Positions 23,659 through 35,600 of a DNA stretch of 64,000 nucleotides are shown one piece after another. A program made the position numbers and the translations under genes. The stretch covers positions 1 to 64,000 of the forward strand of contig NZ_BBYK01000076.1 of NCBI RefSeq assembly GCF_001570365.1, in the 5' to 3' direction. The notes beneath the pieces were generated by a model that did not search any database, was not told the origin of the DNA, and saw only the letters and a program-made list of their open reading frames with translations. Every line of letters begins with the position of its first letter. Positions within the stretch are counted from its first letter, which is position 1. The DNA is from Microtetraspora fusca (GTDB lineage Bacteria > Actinomycetota > Actinomycetes > Streptosporangiales > Streptosporangiaceae).

Positions 23659-26600
23659 GATGTGCCGTCGCCTTCCGATGCGAGCATCCGCTCGACATCC
23701 TCATCGCTGAGCTGGTCGAGGTCCTCGGACAGCCGCCTCTCGATCTCGGCGGCGAGGTCCGCGACGGTGGTGTAGGAGAACAGGCCCCGGACCGGGATGT
23801 CGATCTCGATCTGGCCGCGGATCCGCGCGATGGCCCGGATCGCCAGCAGGGAGTTGCCGCCCAGCTCGAAGAAGTCGTCGGTGGCCCCGATCTTCTCCAC
23901 GCCGAGCAGCTCGGCGAAGACCTCGGCCACCAGCTCCTCGGCCGCCGTGCGCGGCTCGACGTACTCGCTCTCCCCGGGCGCGGCGACCGGCGCCGGCAGC
24001 GCGGCGTGGTCGAGCTTGCCGTTGGCGGTCAGCGGCAGGGTGTCGAGCAGCACGTACGCCGACGGCACCATGTGCGCGGGCAGGGCGGCGGTGAGCGCGC
24101 CGTCGACCGCGTCGACGTCCACGGTGACGGCGCCGGAGGCGGGCTCCGGCTCGCCGACCAGGTAGGCCACCAGGCGCTTGCCCTCGACGGTGTCCTCGCG
24201 CACGCTCACGGCGGCGTCGCGGACGCCGGGCTGGGCGCGCAGGGCCGTCTCGATCTCGCCCGGCTCGATGCGGTAGCCGTGCAGCTTGATCTGGTCGTCC
24301 GCGCGGCCGATGTACTCCAGGATCCCGTCCGCGCGGCGGCGGGCCAGGTCGCCGGTGCGGTACATCCGTGCGCCGGCCGGGCCGAACGGGCACGGCAGGT
24401 ACGCGGCGGCGGTGGCCCCGGGCCGGTTCAGGTAGCCGCGGGTCACCTGCGGGCCGGCCACGTACAGCTCGCCCACCACGCCGGTGGGCACCGGCCGCAG
24501 GCCGCCGTCCAGGACGTACGCCGCGACGCCGGGGGCCGGGCGGCCGATGGGCACCGAGCCCGCCCGGTCCACCGGCAGATCCTCGCCCGGGGCGACCCGC
24601 GCCAGCACGCAGCCGACGGTGGCCTCGGTGGGGCCGTACTCGTTGATGACGGCCACGCCGGGGTGCCTCCGCCGGAACGCGGCGACCGCGTCGGCGGGCA
24701 GCGCCTCGCCTCCCAGCACCACGTCGGCCTCCGGGGCGACCCGGTCCGGCAGCGCGGCGAGCAGCGCCAGGTGGCTCGGCGTGACCTTGAGGAACGTGGC
24801 CAGACCGGCCGCGTCGCCCACCGGCTCGTCGTCCAGCGCGGCGAGCCGCACCGAGCCCCCGACCGTCAGCGGCCCGAACAGGGCGGTCACGGTCAGGTCG
24901 AAGGAGATGGGGGAGTGCAGCAGCGCCTGCCCGGCCAGGCCGGGGTAGGTCGCGCCCGCCCACCCGAGGTAGGCGGCCACCGAGCCGTGCTCGACCGCGA
25001 CGCCCTTGGGGGTGCCGGTCGAGCCCGAGGTGTAGATGACGTACGCGACCGCGTCCGGCGTGGACGCGTCGCCCGCCGTCCCGGACGACGCAGGCCACTC
25101 GGCCGGCTCGTCGATCGCGAGCACCTCCGAGTCCGCGCCGCTCCGGAGGGCCTTCCGCACGGTGTCCAGCAGGTGCTTCTGGGTGAGGACCAGCCCGGCG
25201 CCGGAGTCGCCCAGCATGTACGCCACCCGGTCGGCCGGGTAGGCCGGATCCACCGGGACGTACCCCGCCCCGGCCTTCCACACGCCGAGCAGCGCGGGCA
25301 GCAGGTCCAGGCAGGGCTCGGCGCAGACCGCGACCAGCGACTCGGGGCCGGCGCCGGAGCCGCGCAGCCGCTCCGCCACCCGACCGGCGGCCTCGTCCAG
25401 CTCCGCGTACGTCAGCCGCCGGTCGCCGGCGACCACCGCGACCGCGTCGGGGGTGCGCGCGACCTGCTCCTCGACCATGCGGAGCGCCGTCGCGGCGCGG
25501 GGCGCGAGCGGCTCGCCCGTGCTCGCCGCGAGCAGCGCGGCGCGCTCGGCGCCGTCCACGAGCGGCAGGTCGCCGATCGCGGTGGCGGGGTCGGCCACCC
25601 CGGCGTCCAGGACGCGCAGGTAGCGGGCGACGAACGCCTCCGCCGTCTCCGGGTCGAACAGGTCGGTCCGGTACAGCAGGCGGCTGGTGCCCGTGGTCAG
25701 GTCGAACGCGATGTCGTCCTTCGAGGTGGTGTACGGGATCGGCTCGATGCCCGAGTCGGGGATGTAGTTGAAGCCGATCTGGTACAGCGGCTGCGTCCCC
25801 GGGTCACGCTGCGGGGCGACCGCCTCCACGACCGCCTGGAACGGGACCCGGCCGTTCTCCATCGCGTCGAGCAGCGTGGCGCGCACCCGGCCGAGCAGGT
25901 CGGCGAACGTCGGGTCGCCGCCCGCGTCCACCCGCACCACGAGCTGGTTGACGAACATGCCGATCAGCCCGGTGACCTCGGGCAGCTCGCGCCCGCTCAT
26001 GGTCACGCCGACCACCGTGTCGTCCTCGCCGGACAGCCGCGACAGCAGCGCGACGTACGCGGCGAGGAACACCATGAACGGCGTCGCGCCGGAGCGGCGC
26101 CCCAGCGCGGTGGCCCGCTCCCGCACCCCCTCGGGGACCGTGAAGCGGATCTCGTCCCCGGCGTAGCCGAGCCGGGCCGGCCGGGGCCGGTCGGTGGGCA
26201 GGGAGTGGACGGCGGGCAGCCCGGCCAGGCGGGTGCGCCAGTACTCCACCTGTCCTGCCGTCGCCTCGTCGCCGATCCGGTCCCGCTGCCAGGCCGCGAA
26301 GTCGGCGTACTGGATCGGCAGCTCGGGGAGCCCGGCGGCCCCGGCCAGCCCGGCCGGGGCGATCGGCTCGCCGTCCTCGCCCGCCCTGGCCGCGGCGGCG
26401 GCGCAGAGGCGGGCCATCTCCTTCTGCAGGATGACGGCCGAGGAGGCGTCGAAAACGGCGTGGTGGACCACGAAGCAGACCACCCAGCGGGCGTCGTCGG
26501 TGCGGACCGCCACCACGCGCCACATCGGGGCGCGGTCGGTCGGGATCGGCTCACTGTTGGCCGACAGGATGTGGTCGAGCGTCCGGGCCCTGCGCTCCTC

Positions 26601-26891
26601 CTCGGGGAGCCCGCGCAGGTCGTGCACCCGGATGTCGGGGGTGATCTCGGCGTGCACGACCTGGCGGAGGGCGCCGTCCACGACCCGGAGGGACGTGCGC
26701 AGCGCCTCGTGCCGTTCGGCGAGCGCCGCCAGCGCCGCCTCGATCGCGTCCGCCTCGATCACGTACGTGATCTCGAACGGGCACGGCAGGTTGAACACCG
26801 GCGAGCCCGGGTCCATCTGGTCGGCCAGCCAGATCCGCTCCTGGCCGAAGGCGGCGGGCGCCTCCCATTCTTTGCCGGTCACCGTGGTCAC
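23655..26891 (-). CDS. NRPS, C-A(Asn)-T
   Basis: A 1078-residue module. The C domain (about 10-430) has HHAVFDAS, in which the HHxxxDG Gly is Ala. The A domain (455-960) has [11 protein letters not shown] and [12 protein letters not shown]. The ten-residue pocket reads DLTKVGEVGK, differing in one position from the asparagine code and less like the aspartate code. Ser1014 in [10 protein letters not shown] is the T-domain attachment site. GTG 26891 was chosen because it overlaps the MbtH stop (26888-26891); the frame is open 33 codons further but lacks support. The downstream hydroxylase is a candidate for modifying this Asn. Confidence 0.93.
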
Positions 26892-27073
26892 CCGCCCTGC
26901 CGGAGGCTGAGCGGCCGCATGTCGGTCCACACGGTCTCGATGTGGTCCAGGCACTCCTGCTTGGACCCGCCGAACCCGGCGTCGTGCCATCCGGCGGGGA
27001 GGGTCCGCCCGGCGGGCCAGATCGAGTACTGCTCTTCGTCGTTGCGCACGACGACGTACTGCTCGTCGGTCAT
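26888..27073 (-). CDS. MbtH-like protein
   Basis: A 61-residue NRPS helper that binds adenylation domains and promotes their folding and activity. All family signatures are present: [45 protein letters not shown] lies just before the ATG. Its stop overlaps the next NRPS start by 4 bp. It is the only MbtH gene in the cluster and probably serves several A domains. Confidence 0.96.
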   Translation of the reverse strand: MTDEQYVVVRNDEEQYSIWPAGRTLPAGWHDAGFGGSKQECLDHIETVWTDMRPLSLRQGG

Positions 27074-27140
27074 GGTTCCTGCCTCGTTCGTCGAATGTCT
27101 GCTGCCGCGGCGACCTCGGGCGTGGCCCGGGAAGAGGAGG

Positions 27141-30100
27141 TCATCGACGGTCCAGCTTGGGGATGGTGGTGCCGGCGGCCTGGCCCTGACCGGCGTCGCC
27201 CGCGTCGGCCGCGGCCGGGGCCTGCTCGGCGTCGGCAGAGGCGCGCAGCCGCTCGACGACGACCGCGAGCTCGGCCACGGTGGGCGACTCGAACAGGCTG
27301 CGCATCGGCAGCTTCACGCCGACGGCCTTGCGCAGCGAGGCGATGAGCTGCACCGCGATCAGGGAGTTGCCGCCGAGCGCGAAGAAGTCGTCGTCGATGC
27401 CGACCTCCGTCACGCCCAGGCCGTCGCTCCACACCCGGGCGATGGTGGCCTCCAGCTCGTTGCGCGGCATCGCGAGGTCGCCGGACGCCGCCCGCTCGCC
27501 CGCGTGCCCGTCGCCGCCGTCACCGGCGACGGTGTCGGTGGTCCGGGACCTGGCCCGCTCGGCGAGCTCGGCCACCGGCAGCGGATTGATCACGACCTGC
27601 GAGCCGAGGCCGCCGGCCAGGACCCGGCGGAACGCCTCGGCGCCGTCCACGGGGGAGATGCCGTCGCCGCTCGTCCCGGCTCCGGCGGGGGCCGCCGGCG
27701 CGGCCGCCGGGGCGTCGCCGGCCAGGTTGCCGGTGACGGCGTCGCGGTCCACCCGGCGCAGCACGAAGTCGGCGATCTCGACCAGCACCCGGCCGTCCTC
27801 GTCGAACAGCGTGAGGTCGGCCGACACCACGTCGTCGCCTCCGTCGGCGTACCGCAGGTGGCTCCAGAACCGCGCGGGCAGCGCGCCGCGCACCCGCACC
27901 TGGCCGTAGGAGAGCGGCAGGTAGCTGCCCTCGCCACGTCCCTCTCCGAACGCGGTGGCCACGTCGAGCAGGGCCGGGTGCAGCACCCAGCGCTCCAGGT
28001 CGGCCGCGGCGGCCTCGGGCGCGACGATCCTGGCCAGCTCCTCGTCCCGGCCGACGTGGTGCTCGCCGAGGGCGTCCCACCGGGGGCCGAAGGTGAGCAT
28101 GCTGGTCCGGCCGCCCTCGCGAGCCGCTTCGGAACCGGCGTCGTGACCGGCCGTCCGCAACCGGCAGCGCGCCACGATCGCCGCGGCGTCCGCCTCGGCG
28201 GCGGGCTCGGGACGCACCCACCCGGCGGAGCCGCGCACGTGGACCGCCGAGCGGCCCGCCGTGCGGCTGGTCACCCGGAACTCGGCGCCCTCCGGCGTGC
28301 CGTTCAGCTCCACCCGGTACTGCGCGGTGGCCCCCTCGGGGACGGAGAACGGCTCCAGGAACGCCACGTCCCGCAGCTCCACGACGTGGTCGGCGTCCGG
28401 AGCGGTCAGGCAGGCGGCGACGGCGGCGCGGACCGACTCCAGGTGGCCGGTGCCGGGCACCACCGGGACCCCGCCGATGCGGTGCTCGTCGAGCATCCAG
28501 TGCGTGCCGGCCGACACCAGGCCGTGGCACTCGGCCTGCCCGTCCTCGCCGGTCAGGCGGGTGGAGACCACCGGGTGGTCCACCGCCTGGGCGACCCCGC
28601 CGCGCGCGGCGCGGAAGCCCTCGGGCGCGGTCACCTCGACGGCCATGCCGACCTCGGTCCAGCCGCCCCAGTTCTGCGAGACGACCGGCGCGCTCCAGCC
28701 GTGCGCGCCCTTGGCGTAGGCGTCGAGGAAGTTGTTGGCCGCGCAGTAGTCGACCTGGCCGAAGCCGCCGACCACCGAGGTCACCGAGGAGCAGAGCGCC
28801 ACCCAGTCGAGGGGGAGGTCGCCGAACGCCTCGGCCAGGGCGAGCGTTCCGGCGATCTTGGGAGCCAGCACCGCGGTGGCCGCGGCACGCTCCTTGACCT
28901 CCGCCATGCCGCCGCCGGGCAGGCCCGCGGCGTGCACGATGCCGTCCAGGCCGCCGAACTCGGCCTCGATCCGCTCGCGCGCCTCGCGCAGCGCGGCCGG
29001 GTCGGTGACGTCGGCCGCCAGCACCAGCACCTGGGCGCCGGCCTCCTCCATCCGCCGGATGGCGAGGATGGCCCGGCCGGTGCGGTCGGCGCCGCCGTGC
29101 ACCGCGAGGTGCGCGTCCCACTCCTCGCGCGGCGGCAGGCCGCCCCGGCTGAGCAGCGCCAGCCGGGCGCGGGAACGCCGCGCGAAGTCCTCGGCGAGGG
29201 TGATGCCGATGCCGCCGACACCGCCCGTGATCAGGTAGCGGCCGCCCTCGCGGACCGCCGGCGACGCGGCGTCCTCCTCGGCCAGCGGCACCTGCGCGTA
29301 GTCGAGCGCCCAGCGGCGGCCGCCGCGCAGCGTCACCTCCCGCTCGTCGGCCGGGCGCAGCAGCTCGGCGACGATCTCGGCCGTACGGGCCGGGCCCGAC
29401 CGCGGGTCGGCGTCGATGTGCCGCACGGTCAGGCCGGGCAGTTCGAGCGGCACCACGCGGGTGATGCCGGCGAGGGTGGCGTGCTCGGGACGCGACGGCT
29501 CACCCTGCGCGTCGGTGGTGCCCGACGACACGATGTCGAGGCGCACGCCGTCGGTGGTCCCCGCTCCGGCGAGGGCCTGCACCAGGCTCAGCACGCTGAA
29601 GAAGCCGCGCTCCTGCGCCTCCCAGGTGGCGGCGATGTCGCCGTTCGCGGGCGCGCCGTCCAGCGCCAGGGCGTGGACGATCGTGACCGGTGCGGCCTCG
29701 CCGGCCTCCTGCGTGCCGAGGTCGGCGAGCAGCGCCTCGTGGCCGCCGAGCCCGGCGACCCGTACGGCGACGCCCCGGTCGCGCAGCGCGGCGACCAGTT
29801 CCTCACCGCGCGGCCCGTCGGCCAGCACCAGGCAGGTGCCGAGGTCGGCCTTGCGGGTGTCCGGGGCGAGCTGCCGCCAGGTCGGCACCGCGAACCACTC
29901 GCCCAGCGGCAGCGGTCCGCGCCGGCGCGGCGCGGCGGCGACGGCGTCCTGGTCCACCGGGTCGGCGTCGATCCAGTAGCGGCGCCGCTCGAACGGGTAG
30001 GCCGGCAGCGGCACCCGCCGCCCCGCGCCGCCGAACCCGGTCTCGGACCCGGCGGCCAGCGACACTCCGGCGGCCCACAGCGCGCCCGCCGCCTCGTAGG

Positions 30101-32627
30101 CGGTGACGACGTCACCGGCGCGCTCGCCGGGCCCGGGCAGGGTGGGCAGCGGCAGCGACGCGCCCTTCGGGAGCTGCATCCGGGCCAGCCCGGCGAGCTG
30201 CCGGCCCGGTCCGCACTCGACCAGCAGCGGCGGCGTGTCGCCGTACTGGGCGAACAGCCCGGCCACGCACGCGCCGAACCTGACCGGCTGGCGCAGGTGG
30301 TCGGCCCAGTAGGCCGGGTCCGTCGCCTGCTCGGCGGTGATCGGCCGGCCAGTGACGTTGGACCAGAACGGCAGGTTCGGGGCCTGGCGCGGCACCGAGG
30401 CCACCAGCGCGGTGAACTCGGCGAGGATCGGCTCCATCATGGCCGAGTGGAAGGCGTGCGAGGTGCGCAGCGGCTTGCAGCCCACCTTCTCCGCCTTCAG
30501 CGTCGCGGCGAACGCCTCGATCGCGTCCACGGGGCCCGCGACCACGCAGGTGCCGGGGCCGTTGACGGTCGCCACCGACACGCCCTCCGGCAGCCGCCCG
30601 GCCAGCTCCGACTCGTCCCGCTGGACGGCGAGCATCGAGCCCGGCGGCATCGACTGCATCAGCGCGCCCCGGGCGGCGACCAGGCGCACCGCGTCCGGCA
30701 GCCGGAAGACCCCGGCGACGGTCGCGGCGGCGTACTCGCCGATGGAGTGGCCGATCATGGCGGCCGGGCGCACGCCCCAGCTCTGCCACAGGCGGGCCAG
30801 CGCGTACTCGACCGTGAACAGGGCCGGCTGGGTGTAGCGCGTCTGCCGCAGCAGCTCGTCCGCCTCGGAGGCGCCGTCGGAGCCGGCGAACATCAGCTCG
30901 CGCAGGTCGAGTCCGACGTGCTCGGTGAACAGGTTGGCGCACTCGTCCACGGCGGCGGCGAACACCGGCTCGGCGCGGTACAGCTCGGCGCCCATGCCCG
31001 CGAACTGCGCGCCCTGCCCGGAGAACAGGAAGGCGACGGGCGGGACGGCGCCGGCCTCGCGCTTGCGCAGCCGCTTGCGGTCGCGCAGCGCGGCTACCGC
31101 GTCGGCCCGGTCGGCGGCGACCACGGTGGCGCGGTGGGGGTATTCGAGGCGGCCGACGCGCAGCGTGTGCGCCACGTCGGCGAGGCCGAGGTCCTCGTGG
31201 GTGTCGAGGTGGCCGGCGAGCCGCTCCACCGCCGCGTCCAGGGCGGTCGGGGTCTTGGCCGACACCTGCAGCAGGTGCGCGGGCCGGGACGCGCGCGAGG
31301 AGAAGGCGGCCGAGTCGGGCGCCTCCTCCAGCACGACGTGCGCGTTCGTGCCGCCGATGCCGAAGGAGCTCACGCCGGCGCGGCGCGGGACGCCGTCGGT
31401 CTGCCACTTGCCCAGCGTGGACGCCACGTAGAACGGCGTGGTCTCGAAGTCGATCGCCGGGTTGGGCCGCTCGAAGTTGATGGTCGGCGGGATCACCCCG
31501 TGTTCGAGGGCGAGCGCGGCCTTGATCACGCTGATGATGCCCGCGGCCTGGCTGAGGTGGCCGATGTTGGACTTCACCGAGCCGATGGCGCACCAGCCGT
31601 GGTCCCGCGCCCCCTGCCCGTACACGGCGGTCAGGGCGGCGACCTCGATCGGGTCGCCCATCGCGGTGCCGGTGCCGTGCGCCTCGACGTAGCCGATGGT
31701 GCGCGGGTCGATGGCGGCGAGCCCGATCGCCTGGGCGACGACGGCGGCCTGGCCGTCCACGCTCGGCGCGGAGAAGCCGACCTTGGCCGCGCCGTCGTTG
31801 TTGATCGCGTTGCCGCGCACGACGGCCCGGATGTGGTCGCCGTCGGCGATGGCGTCCTCCAGCCGCTTGAGCACGGCGACGCCGACGCCGCTGCCCCACA
31901 CGGTGCCGTTCGCGCCCGCGTCGAACGGCCGGCAGTGGCCGTCGGGGGAGGTGAAGCCCTCGACCCCGATGTAGCCGGTGGCCGGCGGGTGCTCCAGGTT
32001 GACGCCGCCCGCCAGGGCCATGTCGCACTCGCCGCCGCGCAGCGCCTCGCAGGCCATGTGGAACGCGACCAGCGACGTGGAGCACGCGGTGTGCAGGGTC
32101 AGGCTCGGCCCGCGCAGGTTCAGCCGGTACGACACGGTGGTGGCCACGTAGTTCGGCGAGTTGGCGGTGGCCAGGCCGATGCCGTGGCGGGTCTCCCACA
32201 CCTTCTTGTTGTGGGCCAGGTTCTCCCACAGGTACTGGTTGCCGCCGGTGCCCGCGTACACGCCGATGGCGCCGTCGTAGCGCATCGGGTCGGTCCCGGC
32301 GTCGTTCAGGGCGGCGTAGCACGACTCGAGGAACAGCCGGTGCTGCGGGTTGAGGATCTCCGCCTCGCGCGTTGTGAGGCCGAACAGGCCCGCGTCGAAC
32401 TGGTCGTACCCCTCGACGTACGGCGCCTTGGACACCCAGCTCGGGTCGTCGACGTCCTCCTCGGAGACGCCTCTGGCCACCTGCTCCTCGCGGGTGAAGG
32501 TGCTGATGGACTCCACACCGTCGACCAGGTTGCGCCAGAACTCCTCGAGGTCGGCCGCTCCAGGCACGCGGGCGGCCATCCCCACGATGGCGATCGGTTC
32601 GACGCCCTCGTCGGTGATGTCACTCAT
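27141..32627 (-). CDS. type I PKS, KS-AT-KR-DH-ACP
   Basis: An 1828-residue single-module PKS. KS (about 10-430) has Cys182 in TACSTS plus VEAHGTGT and NIGH. AT (about 540-840) has Ser628 in [10 protein letters not shown] and HAFH, which indicates malonyl-CoA. KR has ITGGVGGIG and Tyr1294 in VDYCAANNF; the LDD motif and the A-type Trp are both absent, so stereochemistry is unclear. A DH-like domain follows the KR, with His1382 in [11 protein letters not shown] and Asp1555 in HPALLDVA. Ser1755 in GGNSLIAVQ is the ACP site. KR before DH is not the canonical order. The start overlaps the upstream NRPS by 8 bp. It should add an alpha,beta-unsaturated two-carbon unit. Confidence 0.94.
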   Translation of the reverse strand: MSDITDEGVEPIAIVGMAARVPGAADLEEFWRNLVDGVESISTFTREEQVARGVSEEDVDDPSWVSKAPYVEGYDQFDAGLFGLTTREAEILNPQHRLFLESCYAALNDAGTDPMRYDGAIGVYAGTGGNQYLWENLAHNKKVWETRHGIGLATANSPNYVATTVSYRLNLRGPSLTLHTACSTSLVAFHMACEALRGGECDMALAGGVNLEHPPATGYIGVEGFTSPDGHCRPFDAGANGTVWGSGVGVAVLKRLEDAIADGDHIRAVVRGNAINNDGAAKVGFSAPSVDGQAAVVAQAIGLAAIDPRTIGYVEAHGTGTAMGDPIEVAALTAVYGQGARDHGWCAIGSVKSNIGHLSQAAGIISVIKAALALEHGVIPPTINFERPNPAIDFETTPFYVASTLGKWQTDGVPRRAGVSSFGIGGTNAHVVLEEAPDSAAFSSRASRPAHLLQVSAKTPTALDAAVERLAGHLDTHEDLGLADVAHTLRVGRLEYPHRATVVAADRADAVAALRDRKRLRKREAGAVPPVAFLFSGQGAQFAGMGAELYRAEPVFAAAVDECANLFTEHVGLDLRELMFAGSDGASEADELLRQTRYTQPALFTVEYALARLWQSWGVRPAAMIGHSIGEYAAATVAGVFRLPDAVRLVAARGALMQSMPPGSMLAVQRDESELAGRLPEGVSVATVNGPGTCVVAGPVDAIEAFAATLKAEKVGCKPLRTSHAFHSAMMEPILAEFTALVASVPRQAPNLPFWSNVTGRPITAEQATDPAYWADHLRQPVRFGACVAGLFAQYGDTPPLLVECGPGRQLAGLARMQLPKGASLPLPTLPGPGERAGDVVTAYEAAGALWAAGVSLAAGSETGFGGAGRRVPLPAYPFERRRYWIDADPVDQDAVAAAPRRRGPLPLGEWFAVPTWRQLAPDTRKADLGTCLVLADGPRGEELVAALRDRGVAVRVAGLGGHEALLADLGTQEAGEAAPVTIVHALALDGAPANGDIAATWEAQERGFFSVLSLVQALAGAGTTDGVRLDIVSSGTTDAQGEPSRPEHATLAGITRVVPLELPGLTVRHIDADPRSGPARTAEIVAELLRPADEREVTLRGGRRWALDYAQVPLAEEDAASPAVREGGRYLITGGVGGIGITLAEDFARRSRARLALLSRGGLPPREEWDAHLAVHGGADRTGRAILAIRRMEEAGAQVLVLAADVTDPAALREARERIEAEFGGLDGIVHAAGLPGGGMAEVKERAAATAVLAPKIAGTLALAEAFGDLPLDWVALCSSVTSVVGGFGQVDYCAANNFLDAYAKGAHGWSAPVVSQNWGGWTEVGMAVEVTAPEGFRAARGGVAQAVDHPVVSTRLTGEDGQAECHGLVSAGTHWMLDEHRIGGVPVVPGTGHLESVRAAVAACLTAPDADHVVELRDVAFLEPFSVPEGATAQYRVELNGTPEGAEFRVTSRTAGRSAVHVRGSAGWVRPEPAAEADAAAIVARCRLRTAGHDAGSEAAREGGRTSMLTFGPRWDALGEHHVGRDEELARIVAPEAAAADLERWVLHPALLDVATAFGEGRGEGSYLPLSYGQVRVRGALPARFWSHLRYADGGDDVVSADLTLFDEDGRVLVEIADFVLRRVDRDAVTGNLAGDAPAAAPAAPAGAGTSGDGISPVDGAEAFRRVLAGGLGSQVVINPLPVAELAERARSRTTDTVAGDGGDGHAGERAASGDLAMPRNELEATIARVWSDGLGVTEVGIDDDFFALGGNSLIAVQLIASLRKAVGVKLPMRSLFESPTVAELAVVVERLRASADAEQAPAAADAGDAGQGQAAGTTIPKLDRR

Positions 32628-35600
32628 GGTCGTTCTCCTGTCCGGTGGTGCTGGGGGCGCGTCGTGGGCGCCGGGTTCGGTTCCGCCGCGCCTCGGCCCT
32701 GGAGGCCGCGCGGGCGATTTCGGGGTTGACGGCCTCGGTGGTGCCGCCGGTGTCGTCCGCCTGGGCGTCCAGGTGGGCGGCGAGGGTGCGGATGTTCGGA
32801 TAGCGGAAGAGGTCCACCATGCGCAGGTCGCGGCCGAGCCGGGCGCACAGGCGGGCGTGGACGGCGGCGAGCGCGAGCGAGTTGCCGCCGATGTCGAAGA
32901 AGTTGTCGTCGGGGCTGAAGCCGTCCCGTTCCAGGACCTCGCGCCAGATCGCGGCGATCAGCTCCTCGGTGGCGGCGGTCCCGGCCCCCACGGGCGGGAG
33001 CGGCGCCGCCGTCGGCTCCGCGACCCGCATCGCGCCGGGCGCGGCCTCCGGCGAGAGCCGCTCCGGCAGGGCGACCGCGCCCGCGGGGGCCGCCGGGTTG
33101 GCCGCCAGCGCGCCGACCACGTTCGCGTAGTCGGCGAGCATCGCGTCGACCCTGGCCGCGTCGAAGAGGTCGGGGTTGTAGAGGAACTCGACCTCGAACC
33201 CGCCGCCGCGCTCCATCACGTAGACCGTCAGGTCGAACGGCGAGCCCGGCTTGTCGACATCGATCTCCTCGCCGCGCAGCCCCGGGAGGTCCAGCCGGGG
33301 CTCGGTCAGGTTCAGCACGTTGAACATGACCTGCGTCAGCGGCGCGCGGGACGGGTCCCGCGCGATGCCGAGCTCCTCGACCACGCGCTCCAGCGGCGCG
33401 GCCGGGTGCGCGGCCACGTCCATCAGCTCGCGGGTGGCCCGCCGCACCTGGGTGGCGAAGTCGGCCTCGTCGTCCGAGCGCAGCCGCAGCGGCACCATGT
33501 CGATGAAGAACCCGACCAGGTCGTCGAAGGCGGCGACCCGCCGGTCGGCGACGACCGCGCCGATCACGTGGTCGGCGGAGCCGGTGAGCCGGTGCAGCAG
33601 CCGTCCGAGCCCGGCCAGCAGCACGCCCGCAGGGGTCGCGCCGAGGTCGGCGGCGAGACCGCGTACGGCGGCGTCGGTCTCGGCCGGGAGCGCCAGGCAC
33701 GCCTGCGCGCCCCGGTAGGTCTGCTCGGCCGGGCGAGGCCGGTCGCGGGGCAGGTCCAGCACGGTTGGCGCGTCGCGCAGGTGCTCGGACCACCAGGCGA
33801 GGTCCGCCGCGCCGTCGCGCAGGTCACGCTCGGCCCGCCACACCGCGTAGTCGGCGTACGACGCGCGCAGCGGCGGCAGATCCGCCGTCCGGTCCGCGAC
33901 ACCGGCGGCGTACGCGGCGGCGAGATCGGTGTAGAGCACGTCCACGGACCAGCCGTCGAAGACCGCGTGGTGCAGGGTCAGCGCCAGCACGTGCTCGTCG
34001 GGGGCCAGCGTGTACAGCCAGGCCCGCCAGGGGGCCGCGGCGGCCAGGTCGAGGGGCGCGGCCGCGCCGGCCGCGAGCAGCGTGCGCAGCCGGGCGTCCC
34101 GCTCGGCGGGGCCGTACGCGCTCAGGTCCACCACGGGGAGGTCCACGTCGGACGGCGGCTCGCAGACGGCGTACGGCACACCGGCCGTCTGCCGGATCCG
34201 CCAGCGCAGCACGTCGTGCCGCTCGGCGACCGCACGCAGCGCGGCGCGCAGCGCGTCCCGGTCGAGCGGGCCGCGCAGCCGCTGCGCCAGCGCGATGTTG
34301 TACGGCGCCGCCTCGGGCGCGAGCTGGTCCATGAACCACAGGCGGCGCTGCGGCGGCGCCAGCGTCGGCGGGTTGCCGCGGGCGAGCTCCGGCTCGGTGC
34401 GCCGGGCGGCCTTGTCGAACCGCGTCGCGATCTCGGGCAGGGTCCGCCCGGCGAACACGTCGTCCACCGTGACGTCCAGCCCCAGCTCGTCGCGTACGGC
34501 GGCGACGAGGCGCATCGCGGTGATCGAGTCGCCTCCGCCGGCGAAGAAGTCGGCGCCGATGCCGAGGCGCCGCCATATCGCGGCGAGCGCCCGTTCTGTG
34601 GTGGTCGTCCCTTCCGGTACGTCGCCGGCGGGGCGGTCGGCGTCGGCCAGTTCGCGGAGCCTGGCCCGGTCCACCTTGCCGGAGGCGTTCACCGGCAGTT
34701 CGCGCAGGCGCAGCACCCGTCCGGGCAGCATCGCGGCGGTCAGCCGCGAGGCGGCGTACTCCACGTCGTCCGGTGCGTCCTCCGGAGTGAGGAAGGCGAC
34801 CAGTTCCAGGCCGCCGCCGGGCCGCGGCACCGCCTCGACCGCCGCCTGCGTCACACGCGGATGCTCCTGCAGGACGGCCGCGATCTCGCCGACCTCGATC
34901 CGCTGACCGCGGATCTTGACCTGCCCGTCGCGGCGGCCCAGGAAGACGACCTGCCCGTCCTGCGTGTACCGGGCCATGTCGCCCGTCCGGTAGAGTCGCG
35001 CGCCCGGCTCGCCGGAGAACGGGTCCGGCACGAACACACCGGCGGTCGTCGCGGGCCTGCCGATGTAGCCGCGAGCCACGGCGGGGCCGCCGATCACCAG
35101 TTCGCCCTCGACTCCCGGCTCGACCGGGCGGAGTCGCTCGTCGACGACGTGGCAGCGGTAGCCGGGCAGCGGATATCCGATGGGCACCGGCGCGACCTGC
35201 GGCGCGGTCACCTCGACGGCGGTGGCCGCCACTGTGGTCTCGGTGGGTCCGTAGGCGTGGATGAACCGGCGGCCCGGTGTCGCCCAGCGGTTGATCAACT
35301 CGGCCGGCACCGATTCCGCGCCGCACATCACCGTCCGCCAGCCGGGCAGCGCGGCCGGGTCGAGCAGGGAGAGCACCGCCGGGGTGAGGAATCCCCAGTT
35401 GACCCGGTGCTCGGCGATGAAACGCCGCAGCCTGGCCGGGTCGGTACGGTCGACGTCACCCACCAGCAGCACCGTCGCGCCCACGGCCAGCGGTACGAGC
35501 TGGTCGAGGACGGCGACGTCGAAACCGAGAGACGCGGCGGCCAGCGCGCGGGTGGTCTCGTCGGCTCCGCTGATCGCGGCCCATGCGGTCACGAACGTCA

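Noticed and set aside
24006-32729. A 2907-codon open frame on the plus strand, antisense to NRPS2 and the PKS
   Set aside because: It is the GC-bias shadow of the real minus-strand genes: low-complexity Arg/Gly/Asp/His composition, no domains and no stops because of codon usage opposite the true frame.
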